From contig JBBQAM010000006.1 in the NCBI GenBank assembly GCA_038316335.1, positions 48,950 through 112,949 of the forward strand: a stretch of DNA of 64,000 nt, written 5' to 3'. Shown here piece by piece: positions 1 through 8,706 of this stretch. The DNA is from JALHST01 sp038316335. GTDB lineage: Bacteria; Bacteroidota; Bacteroidia; Flavobacteriales; Flavobacteriaceae. The translations under genes and the position numbers were made by a program. The notes below the pieces were generated by a model. It ran no database searches. It was given only the letters and a program-made list of their open reading frames with translations, and was not told the DNA's origin. Each line of letters starts with the position of its first letter. Within the stretch, counting starts at the first letter, position 1.

Positions 1-1013
1 TTGCCAAAAATGGTCTTGGTACAACGTTTCCCAACCCGATGGTGGGCAGTCTATTGGTACATAATGACACCATTTTGGGGGAAGGTTTCACAAGTGCTTA
101 TGGTGGACCACATGCCGAGGTAAATGCTATTCGATCAGTTCAGGACAAAACACTTTTAAAAGACGCCACCTTATATGTCACGTTGGAACCCTGCTCCCAT
201 TATGGCAAAACACCTCCATGCTGCGATTTGATCATTGCAAGCAAAATACCGCGAGTGGTTATCGGAACCATAGATCCCAACGAAAAGGTAGCCGGAAAAG
301 GAATTGAAAAATTGAGGGCTGCGGGTTGTCATGTTCAAGTGGGCCTATTAGAAAAGGAATGCCGTGAGCATCATAAGCGATTTTTAACCTTTCATGAAAA
401 AAAGCGCCCCTATATCGTCTTAAAATGGGCTGAAAGTGCTGATGGTTTCATCGCACCTACTGCCGATAATAGGAAAAACGCTAGGAGCCCACATTGGATA
501 TCAAGTCTAGCTTCGCGCCAATTGACGCACAAATGGAGAAGCGAGGAACAAGCTATCCTAGTAGGTTCTAATACGGTTCTCGAAGACAATCCCCAATTGA
601 ATGTACGCGTATGGTCTGGGAACTCACCCGTGCGGGTCGTTTTAGATAGGGAACTGAAAATCAATGATGATTTTCATGTTTTGGATGGCAGCAGTAACAC
701 GATGGTCCTTACCGAATCGTCAGATATTAACAAGTTCATAAACGAAATACAATACGAAACCGTGCCTTTTTCAAAGGACCTTGCCCCTCAGATCTGCACT
801 GTACTCCATAAAAACAATATTATCAGTGTTTTAATTGAAGGTGGGGCCAGAACTTTGCAGACGTTCATCGATGCCAATATTTGGGATGAAGCTAGGGTAT
901 TTATTGGTAAACACGATTTGAGAAATGGCCTAAAGGCCCCTACTTTGAAAAACGGTTTCATAAGCAGTAAAAAAATAGGTCCCGACCTCCTAAAATACTA
1001 TACCAATGATTAA
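1..1013 (+). CDS. ribD: Riboflavin biosynthesis protein RibD, 5' truncated by window edge
   Basis: Bifunctional cytosolic enzyme of riboflavin synthesis: deamination of the diaminopyrimidine intermediate followed by reduction of its ribosyl side chain. The reading frame is already open at base 3 (AKNGLGTTFPNPMVGS), so the true start lies upstream of the window. The zinc deaminase motif PHAEVNA and the PCSHYGKTPPC cysteine motif form the N-terminal domain; the reductase domain follows from about base 400 and includes a LIEGGARTLQ segment typical of the family. The last 8 bases overlap the next gene, suggesting translational coupling. Family length is about 350 residues, so only some 15 residues are missing. 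Confidence 0.95.
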   Translation, partial: AKNGLGTTFPNPMVGSLLVHNDTILGEGFTSAYGGPHAEVNAIRSVQDKTLLKDATLYVTLEPCSHYGKTPPCCDLIIASKIPRVVIGTIDPNEKVAGKGIEKLRAAGCHVQVGLLEKECREHHKRFLTFHEKKRPYIVLKWAESADGFIAPTADNRKNARSPHWISSLASRQLTHKWRSEEQAILVGSNTVLEDNPQLNVRVWSGNSPVRVVLDRELKINDDFHVLDGSSNTMVLTESSDINKFINEIQYETVPFSKDLAPQICTVLHKNNIISVLIEGGARTLQTFIDANIWDEARVFIGKHDLRNGLKAPTLKNGFISSKKIGPDLLKYYTND

Positions 1014-1608
1014 GAACATTATATTTGATTTTGGGGATGTCTTTATTAACCTTGACAAACAAATAGTTTTAAGGGAAATGATAAAAATGGGCGGTAAGGA
1101 TCTTACGCCTTTGTTAAGCGAGATCAATACTATTTATGAAATAGGCGCTATATCCTCAGATGAATTTATTGATCGTCTAAGGGCCATGTATCCTATGGCT
1201 ACTCCAAATGAAATTATTGATATATGGAATTCCATGCTGCTCGATTTTCCGGAATACAGGCTTGAATTTATTGAAAACTTGGCCAAAGAAAATAGGCATA
1301 GGCTGTTTTTACTAAGCAATACAAACGCACTGCATATTCCCCATGTCGAAACAAAAATGGGTGCAAAAAGATTTAACCGTTTCAAAAACAGTTTTGAAAA
1401 GTTCTATCTTTCCCATGAAATTAGACTCCGAAAACCGAACCGTGATATTTTCCAATTCGTACTAGATGACAATGGCATAATCGCTGAAGAAACATTATTT
1501 ATCGATGATTCCCAGGAGAACACCAATGCTGCGAGCTCCCTCGGATTGCATACATGGAACTTACTCGTAGGACAGGAGGATATTACGGAACTTAAATCGA
1601 AGCTTTAG
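1006..1608 (+). CDS. HAD-superfamily (subclass IA) hydrolase
   Basis: Cytosolic haloacid-dehalogenase-type phosphatase of 200 residues. Motif I is D8-F-G-D, the DxG form seen in YihX-like phosphatases rather than DxD. Motif II is S104-N105 in LLSNTN, motif III is K143 in RKPNRDIF, and motif IV is D167-D168 in LFIDDSQEN. An alpha-helical cap lies between motifs I and II. The substrate cannot be read from the sequence. YihX acts on glucose-1-phosphate, but the position directly behind ribD also makes the unassigned dephosphorylation step of riboflavin synthesis a possibility; that is only inference. It overlaps ribD by 8 bases and abuts the next gene. Confidence 0.85.
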   Translation: MIKNIIFDFGDVFINLDKQIVLREMIKMGGKDLTPLLSEINTIYEIGAISSDEFIDRLRAMYPMATPNEIIDIWNSMLLDFPEYRLEFIENLAKENRHRLFLLSNTNALHIPHVETKMGAKRFNRFKNSFEKFYLSHEIRLRKPNRDIFQFVLDDNGIIAEETLFIDDSQENTNAASSLGLHTWNLLVGQEDITELKSKL

Positions 1609-2472
1609 ATGATCTATTTGGTGCTGTGTGTACTGTTCTCTAGTTCCCTTTTTGTCATTTTCAAACTCTTTGCCCGTTTCAAAGTTCAAACGTCCTATGC
1701 CATAATAGCAAACTATTTTACGGCAAGTTTTATCGGTTTTCTTTTTTTCGAAGGTAAGATCCCTGTTCATGAACTTCCTCAAAAGCCCTGGTTTTTAGGT
1801 ACCTTGGCCTTAGGAGCACTCTTTATCGTCGTTTTTAACATTACTGCAAAAACCTCTCAGGATCTAGGGGTTTCAGTAGCATCGGTTGCCGCTAAAATGT
1901 CATTGGTCATTCCTGTATTAGTTGGGTTTTTACTATACAAGGAGGAGGCCAGCACCCTTAAGATCGTGGGTATCATATTGGCCTTGGCCGCCGTATATTT
2001 TGCGTCAATTAAAAATCGCACCATAACTGTTAAAGTCGAGACCTTGTTATTGCCGATCCTATTGTTTATTGGATCTGGTTTTGTGGATACGGGTATTAAT
2101 TTTTTGCAGACCCAACAAATGGAGGTCAATGATTATCCACTATTTTCCATGCTGGTATTTGGGTCTGCGGGCACTGTTGGACTACTGTTTATTGTCATAA
2201 ACACATTTCGGAAGCCATTAAAACTGAATTTAAAAAATTTGATCGGGGGTATTATACTCGGTTCATTTAACTATTTTACTATTCATTTTTTATTAAAAGC
2301 ACTGAAACACGAAGGCCTGAATAGTTCGACCGTATTCACGATCAGCAATGTGGCTACGGTTTTATTATCGACCCTCCTTGGGATATTTATTTTTAAGGAG
2401 CAATTAAGTCGAAAAAATTGGCTGGGGATCGGCCTTGCCGTAATTAGTATTGTTTTGGTAGTCTTGTTTTAA
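1609..2472 (+). CDS. EamA/DMT-family transporter
   Basis: Integral inner-membrane protein of 287 residues with about ten hydrophobic segments running the whole length, and two homologous halves as in drug/metabolite transporters. The second half has the conserved pattern ending SRKNWLGIGLAVISIVLVVL. The ATG directly follows the stop of the HAD gene, and its own stop TAA shares a base with the ATG of the next gene, so the four genes form one transcription unit. The substrate is unknown. A link to flavin export is conceivable from the ribD neighbour but nothing in the sequence shows it. Confidence 0.88.
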   Translation: MIYLVLCVLFSSSLFVIFKLFARFKVQTSYAIIANYFTASFIGFLFFEGKIPVHELPQKPWFLGTLALGALFIVVFNITAKTSQDLGVSVASVAAKMSLVIPVLVGFLLYKEEASTLKIVGIILALAAVYFASIKNRTITVKVETLLLPILLFIGSGFVDTGINFLQTQQMEVNDYPLFSMLVFGSAGTVGLLFIVINTFRKPLKLNLKNLIGGIILGSFNYFTIHFLLKALKHEGLNSSTVFTISNVATVLLSTLLGIFIFKEQLSRKNWLGIGLAVISIVLVVLF

Positions 2473-3080
2473 TGGAGTTTTCAGTAGATACATACAAAAC
2501 CATTGCCAAACCAACCCTCGAAACAATCTACAAGGATAAAAAAAGCAAATTTTATGGTTATGCTTTTCCGATTGTCAGTGCTTCAGAGGTGAATGATATC
2601 ATCGAACAACTTAAAAGAAAATATCCTACGGCCAATCATGTTTGTTATGCGTGGCAGCTTGGAGTGGAAGAGAAAGCCTTTAGGGTAAATGACGATGGGG
2701 AGCCTAACAATTCGGCCGGGATACCGATATTCGGACAGATCCAGGCATTCGAAATCACCAACGTTTTAGTTACGGTAGTTCGTATATTCGGGGGTAAAAA
2801 GCTAGGCGTAGGCGGCTTGATGACTGCCTATAAAATGGCGGCCAAAAACGCTTTGCAATCTGCAGAACTGGTTGAACGGACACTCCAAGAACGCATCACG
2901 ATTTTTTTTGAATACCCCGACATGGGCAAAGTCATGCGAATCATAAAACAGCGGCAATTGACGATTATTACACAGCACGTACATCTGAGCTGCTCGTATA
3001 CCCTCACAGTGCGTAAAAGGGACGTATCAAAAATCAGGAAGCAGTTCGAAGGAATTCCTGGTGTGCGCTTGGAAAATTAA
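2472..3080 (+). CDS. YigZ/IMPACT family protein
   Basis: Soluble protein of 202 residues matching the UPF0029/IMPACT family. The N-terminal domain carries family hallmarks: KSKFYGYAFP near residue 25, ANHVCYAW and the DGEPNNSAGIPI segment, then VRIFGGKKLGVGGL. A smaller C-terminal domain (about residues 135-200) corresponds to DUF1949. Bacterial members have been linked to translation or nucleotide metabolism, but no reaction is firmly established. It starts on the overlapping TAATG of the transporter gene and ends 1 base before the convergent thioesterase gene. Confidence 0.92.
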   Translation: MEFSVDTYKTIAKPTLETIYKDKKSKFYGYAFPIVSASEVNDIIEQLKRKYPTANHVCYAWQLGVEEKAFRVNDDGEPNNSAGIPIFGQIQAFEITNVLVTVVRIFGGKKLGVGGLMTAYKMAAKNALQSAELVERTLQERITIFFEYPDMGKVMRIIKQRQLTIITQHVHLSCSYTLTVRKRDVSKIRKQFEGIPGVRLEN

Positions 3081-3081
3081 G

Positions 3082-3480
3082 CTAGGCCCTAAGTTTTTGC
3101 AAAATATATTCCGGGCACTTCATTGGGCGTTTGGTTTGCTTATTCATAAAGGCAAGAACCGTGTGTGCCTCGACCAAAAGATCCCCAACTTCATTGTATA
3201 TTTTATAATCGAATTTTATCTTGACGGAGGGGGTTTTCAGGAGCTTGGTTTCGACGGTAATCAGGTCATCGTACAGCGCCGATTTTTTGAAATTTAAGAT
3301 CAAGGAAATGACGGGTAGGATGATACCGTTTTCTTCCATCGTTTTGTAGGAAATTCCTAGGCCCCTTAACCACTCGACTCGGCCAATCTCTAAGTATTGC
3401 GCATAATTCCCGTGATAGACTACGCCCATTTGATCGGTTTCGCCATATCGAACCCTGAAAGAAACTCTGTTAAAATCCAT
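3082..3480 (-). CDS. Acyl-CoA thioesterase, YbgC/FadM (4HBT) family
   Basis: Small hotdog-fold protein of 132 residues. The N-terminal RVRYGETDQMGVVYHGNY motif holds the family catalytic Asp (in TDQMG) and the conserved His-Gly-Asn. The rest is typical of YbgC/FadM thioesterases that hydrolyse acyl-CoA in the cytosol. It is transcribed away from dnaA and converges on yigZ. YbgC proteins often sit with the Tol-Pal genes; that context is absent, so the substrate chain length is open. Confidence 0.9.
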   Translation of the reverse strand: MDFNRVSFRVRYGETDQMGVVYHGNYAQYLEIGRVEWLRGLGISYKTMEENGIILPVISLILNFKKSALYDDLITVETKLLKTPSVKIKFDYKIYNEVGDLLVEAHTVLAFMNKQTKRPMKCPEYILQKLRA

Positions 3481-3686
3481 AGATTATCAAGTAAAAACGA
3501 TATATTTAAAAGATTTCTTTTGGGATTCGCGAACATGCGAAAAAAAAAGGGTAAATTCAATGCAAATTGATTTTTTTTTTATCTTTTTTGTTCACATATT
3601 TGCCCAGCTACGAAAACGGTTTATGCTCCGATCGGTTTTCGACCACTGTTGAAATCACTAACCAACAAATAAGAGAAGAATTTATA

Positions 3687-5111
3687 ATGGGTGTTACTGC
3701 TAATTCCGTATGGAAAAATTGTTTGGGCTTTATCCAAGATAATATCCAACCGCAGGCATTCAAAACATGGTTTGAGCCTATTAAACCTGTTAAACTTTCA
3801 GAGAATTCTTTAAGTATTCAAGTTCCCAGCAAATTTTTCTACGAATGGCTTGAGGAACATTATGTCAAAATATTAAAAGTAGCACTAACACGTGAATTAG
3901 GCGAAACGGCCAAACTTGTGTACATCATTCGAATGGAAAATACCTACGGGAATCGGGAACCTTTTACCGAAAAAATCCCGAGCTCCAATCGTGGCACTAT
4001 GGTACCTCAGGAAATGGACGTACCTATCAAATCAAAAAACCCAGAGCTGCGAAATCCATTCGTTATACCTGGTATCCGCAATATTAAAATCGAATCCCAA
4101 TTAAATCCGAATTATAATTTTGATAATTTCTTGGAAGGGGATTCGAACCGTTTGGCAAGGTCTGCTGGAATGGCAGTGGCCAATAAACCAGGGGGAACCT
4201 CATTTAATCCGCTTTTGGTCTTTGGCGGAGTTGGTCTCGGTAAAACGCATTTAGCGCATGCCATCGGAGTAGAAATCAAGGACAAATACCCTGAACGGAC
4301 GGTGCTTTACATTTCGGCCGAAAAGTTTACACAGCAATATATTGAAAGTGTCAAGAAAAATACACGGAACGACTTTATTCACTTTTATCAATTAATCGAT
4401 GTCCTGATTATTGATGATGTGCAATTTTTATCAGGAAAATCAGGCACACAAGATGTTTTCTTCCATATTTTCAATCATTTACATCAGAACGGAAAACAGG
4501 TTATCCTAACTTCTGACAAGGCCCCGGTCGATATGCAGGACATTGAACAACGCTTATTGTCCCGTTTTAAATGGGGTCTTTCTGCCGAACTTCAAAATCC
4601 GGATTATGAAACCCGTATTTCGATCCTTAAGAACAAATTATATCGGGATGGCGTTGAAATGCCCGATGATATCGTAGATTATGTGGCCAAGCACATCAAG
4701 ACCAATATACGGGAATTGGAAGGTGCCATTATATCGCTTATTGCCCAATCGTCATTTAACAAAAAAGAGGTGACTTTGGAACTTGCCCAGCACGTGGTTG
4801 AAAAATTCGTAAAAAACACCAAAAGAGAGGTATCTATCGATTATATTCAAAAAGTAGTGTCTGATTATTTTGAAATGGACGTTGCCACATTACAATCGAA
4901 AACCCGCAAAAGACATATCGTACAGGCGCGCCAATTGGCTATGTTCTTTGCCAAAAAATTCACTAAAGCTTCCTTGGCCAGTATTGGATCACAGATAGGC
5001 AAAAGAGACCATGCGACTGTGCTTCATGCCTGTAAAACGGTTGACAATCTGGCAGAGACCGATAAACAGTTTAGAAAATACATTGACGATCTTACAAAAA
5101 AATTCTCCTGA
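3687..5111 (+). CDS. dnaA: Chromosomal replication initiator DnaA
   Basis: ATPase that binds DnaA boxes and opens the replication origin. I place the start at 3687 (MGVTANSVWKNCLGF), which gives 474 residues and matches the usual N terminus of flavobacterial DnaA; the frame stays open to 3567 but the extra 40 residues do not look like DnaA. Domain I occupies residues 1-80, a linker 85-125, the AAA+ domain follows with Walker A GGVGLGKTH at 180-188 and Walker B LIIDDV at 240-245, and the C-terminal DNA-binding domain has KRDHATVLHACKTV. A single DnaA-box-like TTGTTCACA (3588-3596) lies upstream; there is no box cluster. Confidence 0.97.
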   Translation: MGVTANSVWKNCLGFIQDNIQPQAFKTWFEPIKPVKLSENSLSIQVPSKFFYEWLEEHYVKILKVALTRELGETAKLVYIIRMENTYGNREPFTEKIPSSNRGTMVPQEMDVPIKSKNPELRNPFVIPGIRNIKIESQLNPNYNFDNFLEGDSNRLARSAGMAVANKPGGTSFNPLLVFGGVGLGKTHLAHAIGVEIKDKYPERTVLYISAEKFTQQYIESVKKNTRNDFIHFYQLIDVLIIDDVQFLSGKSGTQDVFFHIFNHLHQNGKQVILTSDKAPVDMQDIEQRLLSRFKWGLSAELQNPDYETRISILKNKLYRDGVEMPDDIVDYVAKHIKTNIRELEGAIISLIAQSSFNKKEVTLELAQHVVEKFVKNTKREVSIDYIQKVVSDYFEMDVATLQSKTRKRHIVQARQLAMFFAKKFTKASLASIGSQIGKRDHATVLHACKTVDNLAETDKQFRKYIDDLTKKFS

Positions 5112-5121
5112 TCGTACCATT

Positions 5122-5568
5122 GTGACCAGGATATTAATGGTTTGTCTTGGAAATATCTGTAGGTCTCCCCTGGCGCAAGGCATATTGGAAAAAAAAGTAG
5201 ATCCCAAAAAAATAGTGGTCGACTCGGCAGGCACAGGAAGATATCATCTTGGCAAACCGCCCGACCCCAGAAGTATTTCAATAGCATTAAAATATGGTAT
5301 CGATATTTCTGGTCAACGATGCGGAAAGTTTTCCCCAAATGATTTTGACAGGTTCGATTTTATATATGCTATGGATTTGAGCAACTATAGGAATATAATC
5401 GCGCTCGCAAAAGATAAATCCGAAAGTGACAAGGTACGTCTTTTGTTGGACGTTATGGGACCTGAAAATCGGGAAGTACCCGACCCGTATTATGATGGTG
5501 AGAGCGGATTTGAAAAGGTATTCACACTAATCGATGCAGCCTGTGACGCCCTCGTTGCCAAGTTGTAA
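5122..5568 (+). CDS. Low-molecular-weight protein-tyrosine-phosphatase
   Basis: Cytosolic phosphatase of 148 residues. The P-loop CLGNICRS fits CX5R(S) with catalytic Cys8 and Arg14 counted from the GTG at 5122, and the general-acid loop is seen as VPDPYYDGE near the C terminus. I chose GTG because VTRILMVCLGN reproduces the usual N terminus of these proteins; the next ATG at 5137 would cut off the first beta strand. The gene lies 10 bases after dnaA and 21 bases before a methyltransferase gene, so co-transcription is likely. Related enzymes act on tyrosine kinases of polysaccharide export, but no such gene is nearby. Confidence 0.93.
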   Translation: MTRILMVCLGNICRSPLAQGILEKKVDPKKIVVDSAGTGRYHLGKPPDPRSISIALKYGIDISGQRCGKFSPNDFDRFDFIYAMDLSNYRNIIALAKDKSESDKVRLLLDVMGPENREVPDPYYDGESGFEKVFTLIDAACDALVAKL

Positions 5569-5589
5569 GTCAATGATAACAAGTGGCCA

Positions 5590-6306
5590 ATGTCCAAAAA
5601 TGAACAAGGTAAACTATTTTTAATTCCAACAACGCTTGGAGACAATGAACCCCTTGAAGTACTTCCCATTTCAATAAAGAGGGTCATCGAGGGTACCGAT
5701 CATTATATTGCGGAAAATGAAAAATCGGCTCGAAGGTTCATCAAAAAAATAAGTCCACGAAAATCCCAACCGACTCTCCATTTCGAGATATTGAACAAAT
5801 ATACCGAAGCCGAGGCATTACCGGCCTTTTTAACCCCATGTTTGGAAGGAAATAATGTAGGAATCCTATCCGAAGCAGGTTGTCCGGGTATCGCCGATCC
5901 TGGGTCCGAAGTCGTTCAACTTGCCCATTCGAAGGGTATTCAAGTGGTACCCTTGGTAGGGCCTTCCTCGATTATTATGGCCCTTATGGCAAGCGGACTC
6001 AACGGACAGAATTTTGCTTTTAATGGGTATTTGCCCATTGATAGTGCTGAGCGTCGGAAGACGATTAAAAAACTCGAAAAAACATCGATTGAATTGCAGC
6101 AGTCGCAACTATGTATAGAAACACCCTATAGGAACGACAAGTTGTTGGCAGATATGTTGGCCTCACTTGCAGCCACAACAAAATTATGCATCGCCTGTGA
6201 CATCACCATGCCCTCTGAGTTCATTGGCACCAAGACCGTTGCTGAATGGAAAAAAACTCCCGTCACCCTACATAAAAGGCCCACAATTTTCATACTTCAG
6301 GGATAA
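5590..6306 (+). CDS. SAM-dependent methyltransferase, tetrapyrrole-methylase family (RsmI-like)
   Basis: Protein of 238 residues of the tetrapyrrole (corrin/porphyrin) methylase superfamily. It has the LSEAGCPGIADPG loop and the VPLVGPSSI segment characteristic of RsmI, the 16S rRNA C1402 ribose 2'-O-methyltransferase. It differs at the N terminus (LFLIPTTLGDNEP instead of the common GTPIGN form), so it may be a paralogue with another target. Co-directional with dnaA and the phosphatase gene. The class is secure, the substrate is not. Confidence 0.85.
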   Translation: MSKNEQGKLFLIPTTLGDNEPLEVLPISIKRVIEGTDHYIAENEKSARRFIKKISPRKSQPTLHFEILNKYTEAEALPAFLTPCLEGNNVGILSEAGCPGIADPGSEVVQLAHSKGIQVVPLVGPSSIIMALMASGLNGQNFAFNGYLPIDSAERRKTIKKLEKTSIELQQSQLCIETPYRNDKLLADMLASLAATTKLCIACDITMPSEFIGTKTVAEWKKTPVTLHKRPTIFILQG

Positions 6307-6312
6307 AAATAA

Positions 6313-6334
6313 GCCCCGATACGTATATCAGGGC
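6313..6334. terminator. Weak hairpin between convergent genes
   Basis: GCCC pairs with GGGC, then a C/A mismatch, then GATA pairs with TATC around the loop CGTA. There is no T run on either side, so factor-independent termination is uncertain. It sits in the 56-base gap between two convergent genes, where a two-way terminator would be expected. Confidence 0.35.
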
Positions 6335-6362
6335 CTATCCATCTTCATATGTACAAAATTCG

Positions 6363-6992
6363 TTATACCTTGGGATTTCGCTTTGGGATTACATGTGATA
6401 AGTCATAGCCCGAAAACTTCTTAATATACCGGGCGATGGTAGTACCATATGCATCCATCGTATCTATTTGCCCATAGGACCTTAAATACTTTTTAACATT
6501 GCCCGCACCTGCTAAGTGAGCAGCAGCCAAAATACCAGATTCGGTAATTTCCACACCATTGATATATTTACCCACAAATCGGGCGATATCCCGTCTTAAA
6601 ATCCATTTATTTCTGGAAACATTCGTGTGAAAAGCCTTTTCCTGCATTATGGGGTCTTTTAAAAAGCTAGCAGAATTATAAACCCCCATTAATTGTAGTG
6701 TACCGATTCCAAATTGATATTTTCCCAAATACCCTAAGGTATTCGTCGTAAAATAATTACCCTGTGACTCCTTGAAGGCCAGAGCTTCCTTGAAACCGAT
6801 ATAGGAACTTCCTAAAAAAGGAGGTGCCACCATCGTCGTAGTAAAAAGGGTCTTGTTTTTGGGATACAAGACCTGAGTAGGTTCAGTGACCTTCAGTGAT
6901 TCCGGTACCGTAACTTTCGTCACCTGTAGCCTGAATCCCATCAAGATCAAAAGCATGATAAGAGAACAAAAAAAGATTATACATCTTCTCAT
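6363..6992 (-). CDS. Membrane-anchored lytic-transglycosylase-like protein
   Basis: Protein of 209 residues with an N-terminal membrane anchor (about residues 5-22) and a short linker, followed by a helical domain. The domain carries FKESQGNY with E75-S76-Q77, the spacing of the catalytic Glu-Ser pair of soluble lytic transglycosylases, then GYLGKYQFGIGTLQLMGV (cf. GxMQ/GxYQF). A later HLAGAGNVKKYL resembles the AYNAG helix region. It probably acts on peptidoglycan in the periplasm, but the fold is inferred from these short motifs. It lies with mltG and dapF on the same strand, which supports a cell-wall role. Confidence 0.65.
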   Translation of the reverse strand: MRRCIIFFCSLIMLLILMGFRLQVTKVTVPESLKVTEPTQVLYPKNKTLFTTTMVAPPFLGSSYIGFKEALAFKESQGNYFTTNTLGYLGKYQFGIGTLQLMGVYNSASFLKDPIMQEKAFHTNVSRNKWILRRDIARFVGKYINGVEITESGILAAAHLAGAGNVKKYLRSYGQIDTMDAYGTTIARYIKKFSGYDLSHVIPKRNPKV

Positions 6993-7138
6993 ATCTCAGA
7001 TTTCTTAAGACTTATGGCCAAAAATGACCTGCTTAAATTTCATGCGACAAAGATAATTGCCATTTCACGGTTCTTCTCCAAGGCTTTGTTAAAAAAATAC
7101 AATTTTAGTTAACAAGTCTTAAAAAAGGGATAAGATAC

Positions 7139-8182
7139 CTATCTATTGATTTTTTGGGAATTGATCCAGCGGATATATTGCTCTTTATTTCGGTTGTGTT
7201 GTACTAAGTCTTTGGCAAATTTGTGATATCCAAAATTTTCAACATTGGCTACGAAATAATAATAATCGTGCTTTTCAGGATTAAGAACCGCCTCTATGGC
7301 CGTAATATCGGGCATTGTAATAGGCCCAGGGGGTAGTCCCGCATATTTATAGGTGTTGTAAGGAGAATCGAGTTCTAAATCCTTATAAAGCACCCGCTTG
7401 ATAATCGTATCAAAATTTCCTGATAGCTTCTTAATCGCATAGATAACCGTCGGGTCTGCTTGCAATGACATGCCCTTTTTCAATCGATTGAGATACACCC
7501 CGGCCACCCTTGGCCGTTCATCTACTTTGGCAGTTTCCTTTTGAACCACCGACGCGAGCGTTATGACCTCAATAGGGAGCAACCCTAATTCCGTTGCTTT
7601 TTTCATACGCGATTCATTCCAAAACTTTTTATACTCAGTGAGCATCCGCTGTCTAAAACCTTCAGCCGAAGTATTCCAAAAGAATTCATAGCTATTTGGG
7701 AGGTACATGGCCAATTTGGTATCCTCATTAAAACCATTGACCTTCAAAAACGAACGATCCTCGAAAGCAGTTAAAAGACCGAGGCTGTCTGCTTCAATTT
7801 GACTGGAAATTCGACCGGCCAAATCGGCCAAATTTTCCTGATTGTTAAAGGCAACCTTGACCGGAATGTTCCCACTTCTGAGCGAATTGACTATTTCGTT
7901 GTTGTTCATTCCTTTTTTGATCCTGTATTTTCCCGGTCTGATATTCGCGGGATATCCCTTTCTATTGGCAACCTGAACAAAAGTATTGCTATGTTCCAAT
8001 AAGGGGTTCAAAGTTTGGATTACATCCTCGAAATCGGCATCGGAAGGCACAAATACATAGGCTTCCTCATTATTGAATTTTGTATTCGGGGCAAAAATGG
8101 CACGATACACCAGATAGGTCAATATTCCACCGACAACAAGGCCCAACACTACAATTAGCTTTAACAGCTTTCTTATATACAT
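7139..8182 (-). CDS. mltG: Endolytic murein transglycosylase MltG
   Basis: Inner-membrane protein of 347 residues that cleaves nascent glycan strands. One transmembrane segment (about residues 8-26) precedes a LysM-like region and the YceG catalytic domain. E216 in ASVVQKETAK matches the catalytic glutamate, and SLQADPTVIYA at about 239-249 and SPYNTYKYAGLPPGPI are family signatures. The start codon overlaps the stop of the upstream GNAT gene (TAATG), so the pair is translationally coupled and belongs to a dapF-GNAT-mltG unit. Confidence 0.95.
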   Translation of the reverse strand: MYIRKLLKLIVVLGLVVGGILTYLVYRAIFAPNTKFNNEEAYVFVPSDADFEDVIQTLNPLLEHSNTFVQVANRKGYPANIRPGKYRIKKGMNNNEIVNSLRSGNIPVKVAFNNQENLADLAGRISSQIEADSLGLLTAFEDRSFLKVNGFNEDTKLAMYLPNSYEFFWNTSAEGFRQRMLTEYKKFWNESRMKKATELGLLPIEVITLASVVQKETAKVDERPRVAGVYLNRLKKGMSLQADPTVIYAIKKLSGNFDTIIKRVLYKDLELDSPYNTYKYAGLPPGPITMPDITAIEAVLNPEKHDYYYFVANVENFGYHKFAKDLVQHNRNKEQYIRWINSQKINR

Positions 8183-8706
8183 TACTTTTTGATCTTTTGA
8201 AAGAGTATTTCGTTTTTAAACAGGCCCCTCCACAAAATCCAATCCTTTTTGACGCCCACAGTCTCAAAACCCAATTTTTTAAAAAGGTGGATACTGGCCT
8301 TATTATCCTCAATAACATTTGCATACAGTTGCCTAAGGCCCAAGATTGAAAACGCGTATTCAATCATGAGTTCTATCGCCTCTGAACCGACACCCTTGTT
8401 GCGTTCGTCTTCGGACAATACAACAAGGCCGATACCCGCCCTTAGGTTTTTTGGGTCAAAATCAAAGAGGTCGATAAGGCCGATTACCTTTTTTTTTGAA
8501 TTGCAGATACTAAGCCGTAATTGCTTTACTTCATAAATATCCCGATAGGCGTTATCAAGATACAAGTTGAGCACATGTTTTGAATACGGAGTGATTGTAT
8601 TACTTATTTCCCATATCGCCGGATTATTCTCCAATTCATAAAGGAAGTTAACATCTTCGGGTTCCAATGCCCTTAGAAAAATACTTTTTCCTTGTAAATT
8701 TACCAT
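8182..8706 (-). CDS. GNAT-family N-acetyltransferase (RimJ/RimL-like)
   Basis: Cytosolic protein of 174 residues with the GNAT fold: FLRALEPEDVNFLYELENN at the N terminus and the acetyl-CoA loop EDERNKGVGSEA. The FKKLGFETVG segment near the end is typical of RimJ/RimL relatives. It overlaps dapF by 7 bases and mltG by 1 base. The substrate is unknown; this gene order is consistent with a cell-wall or amino-sugar role but does not prove it. Confidence 0.85.
   Translation of the reverse strand: MVNLQGKSIFLRALEPEDVNFLYELENNPAIWEISNTITPYSKHVLNLYLDNAYRDIYEVKQLRLSICNSKKKVIGLIDLFDFDPKNLRAGIGLVVLSEDERNKGVGSEAIELMIEYAFSILGLRQLYANVIEDNKASIHLFKKLGFETVGVKKDWILWRGLFKNEILFQKIKK

Noticed and set aside
3481..3686. 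Replication origin upstream of dnaA
   Set aside because: Only one near-match to a DnaA box (TTGTTCACA at 3588) and one short TTCGC/GCGAA repeat are present. There is no cluster of boxes, so an origin here is not supported, though GC-skew over the whole chromosome would decide it.
3567..3686. N-terminal extension of DnaA by 40 residues
   Set aside because: The extension is hydrophobic and unlike DnaA, while the ATG at 3687 gives the standard flavobacterial start.
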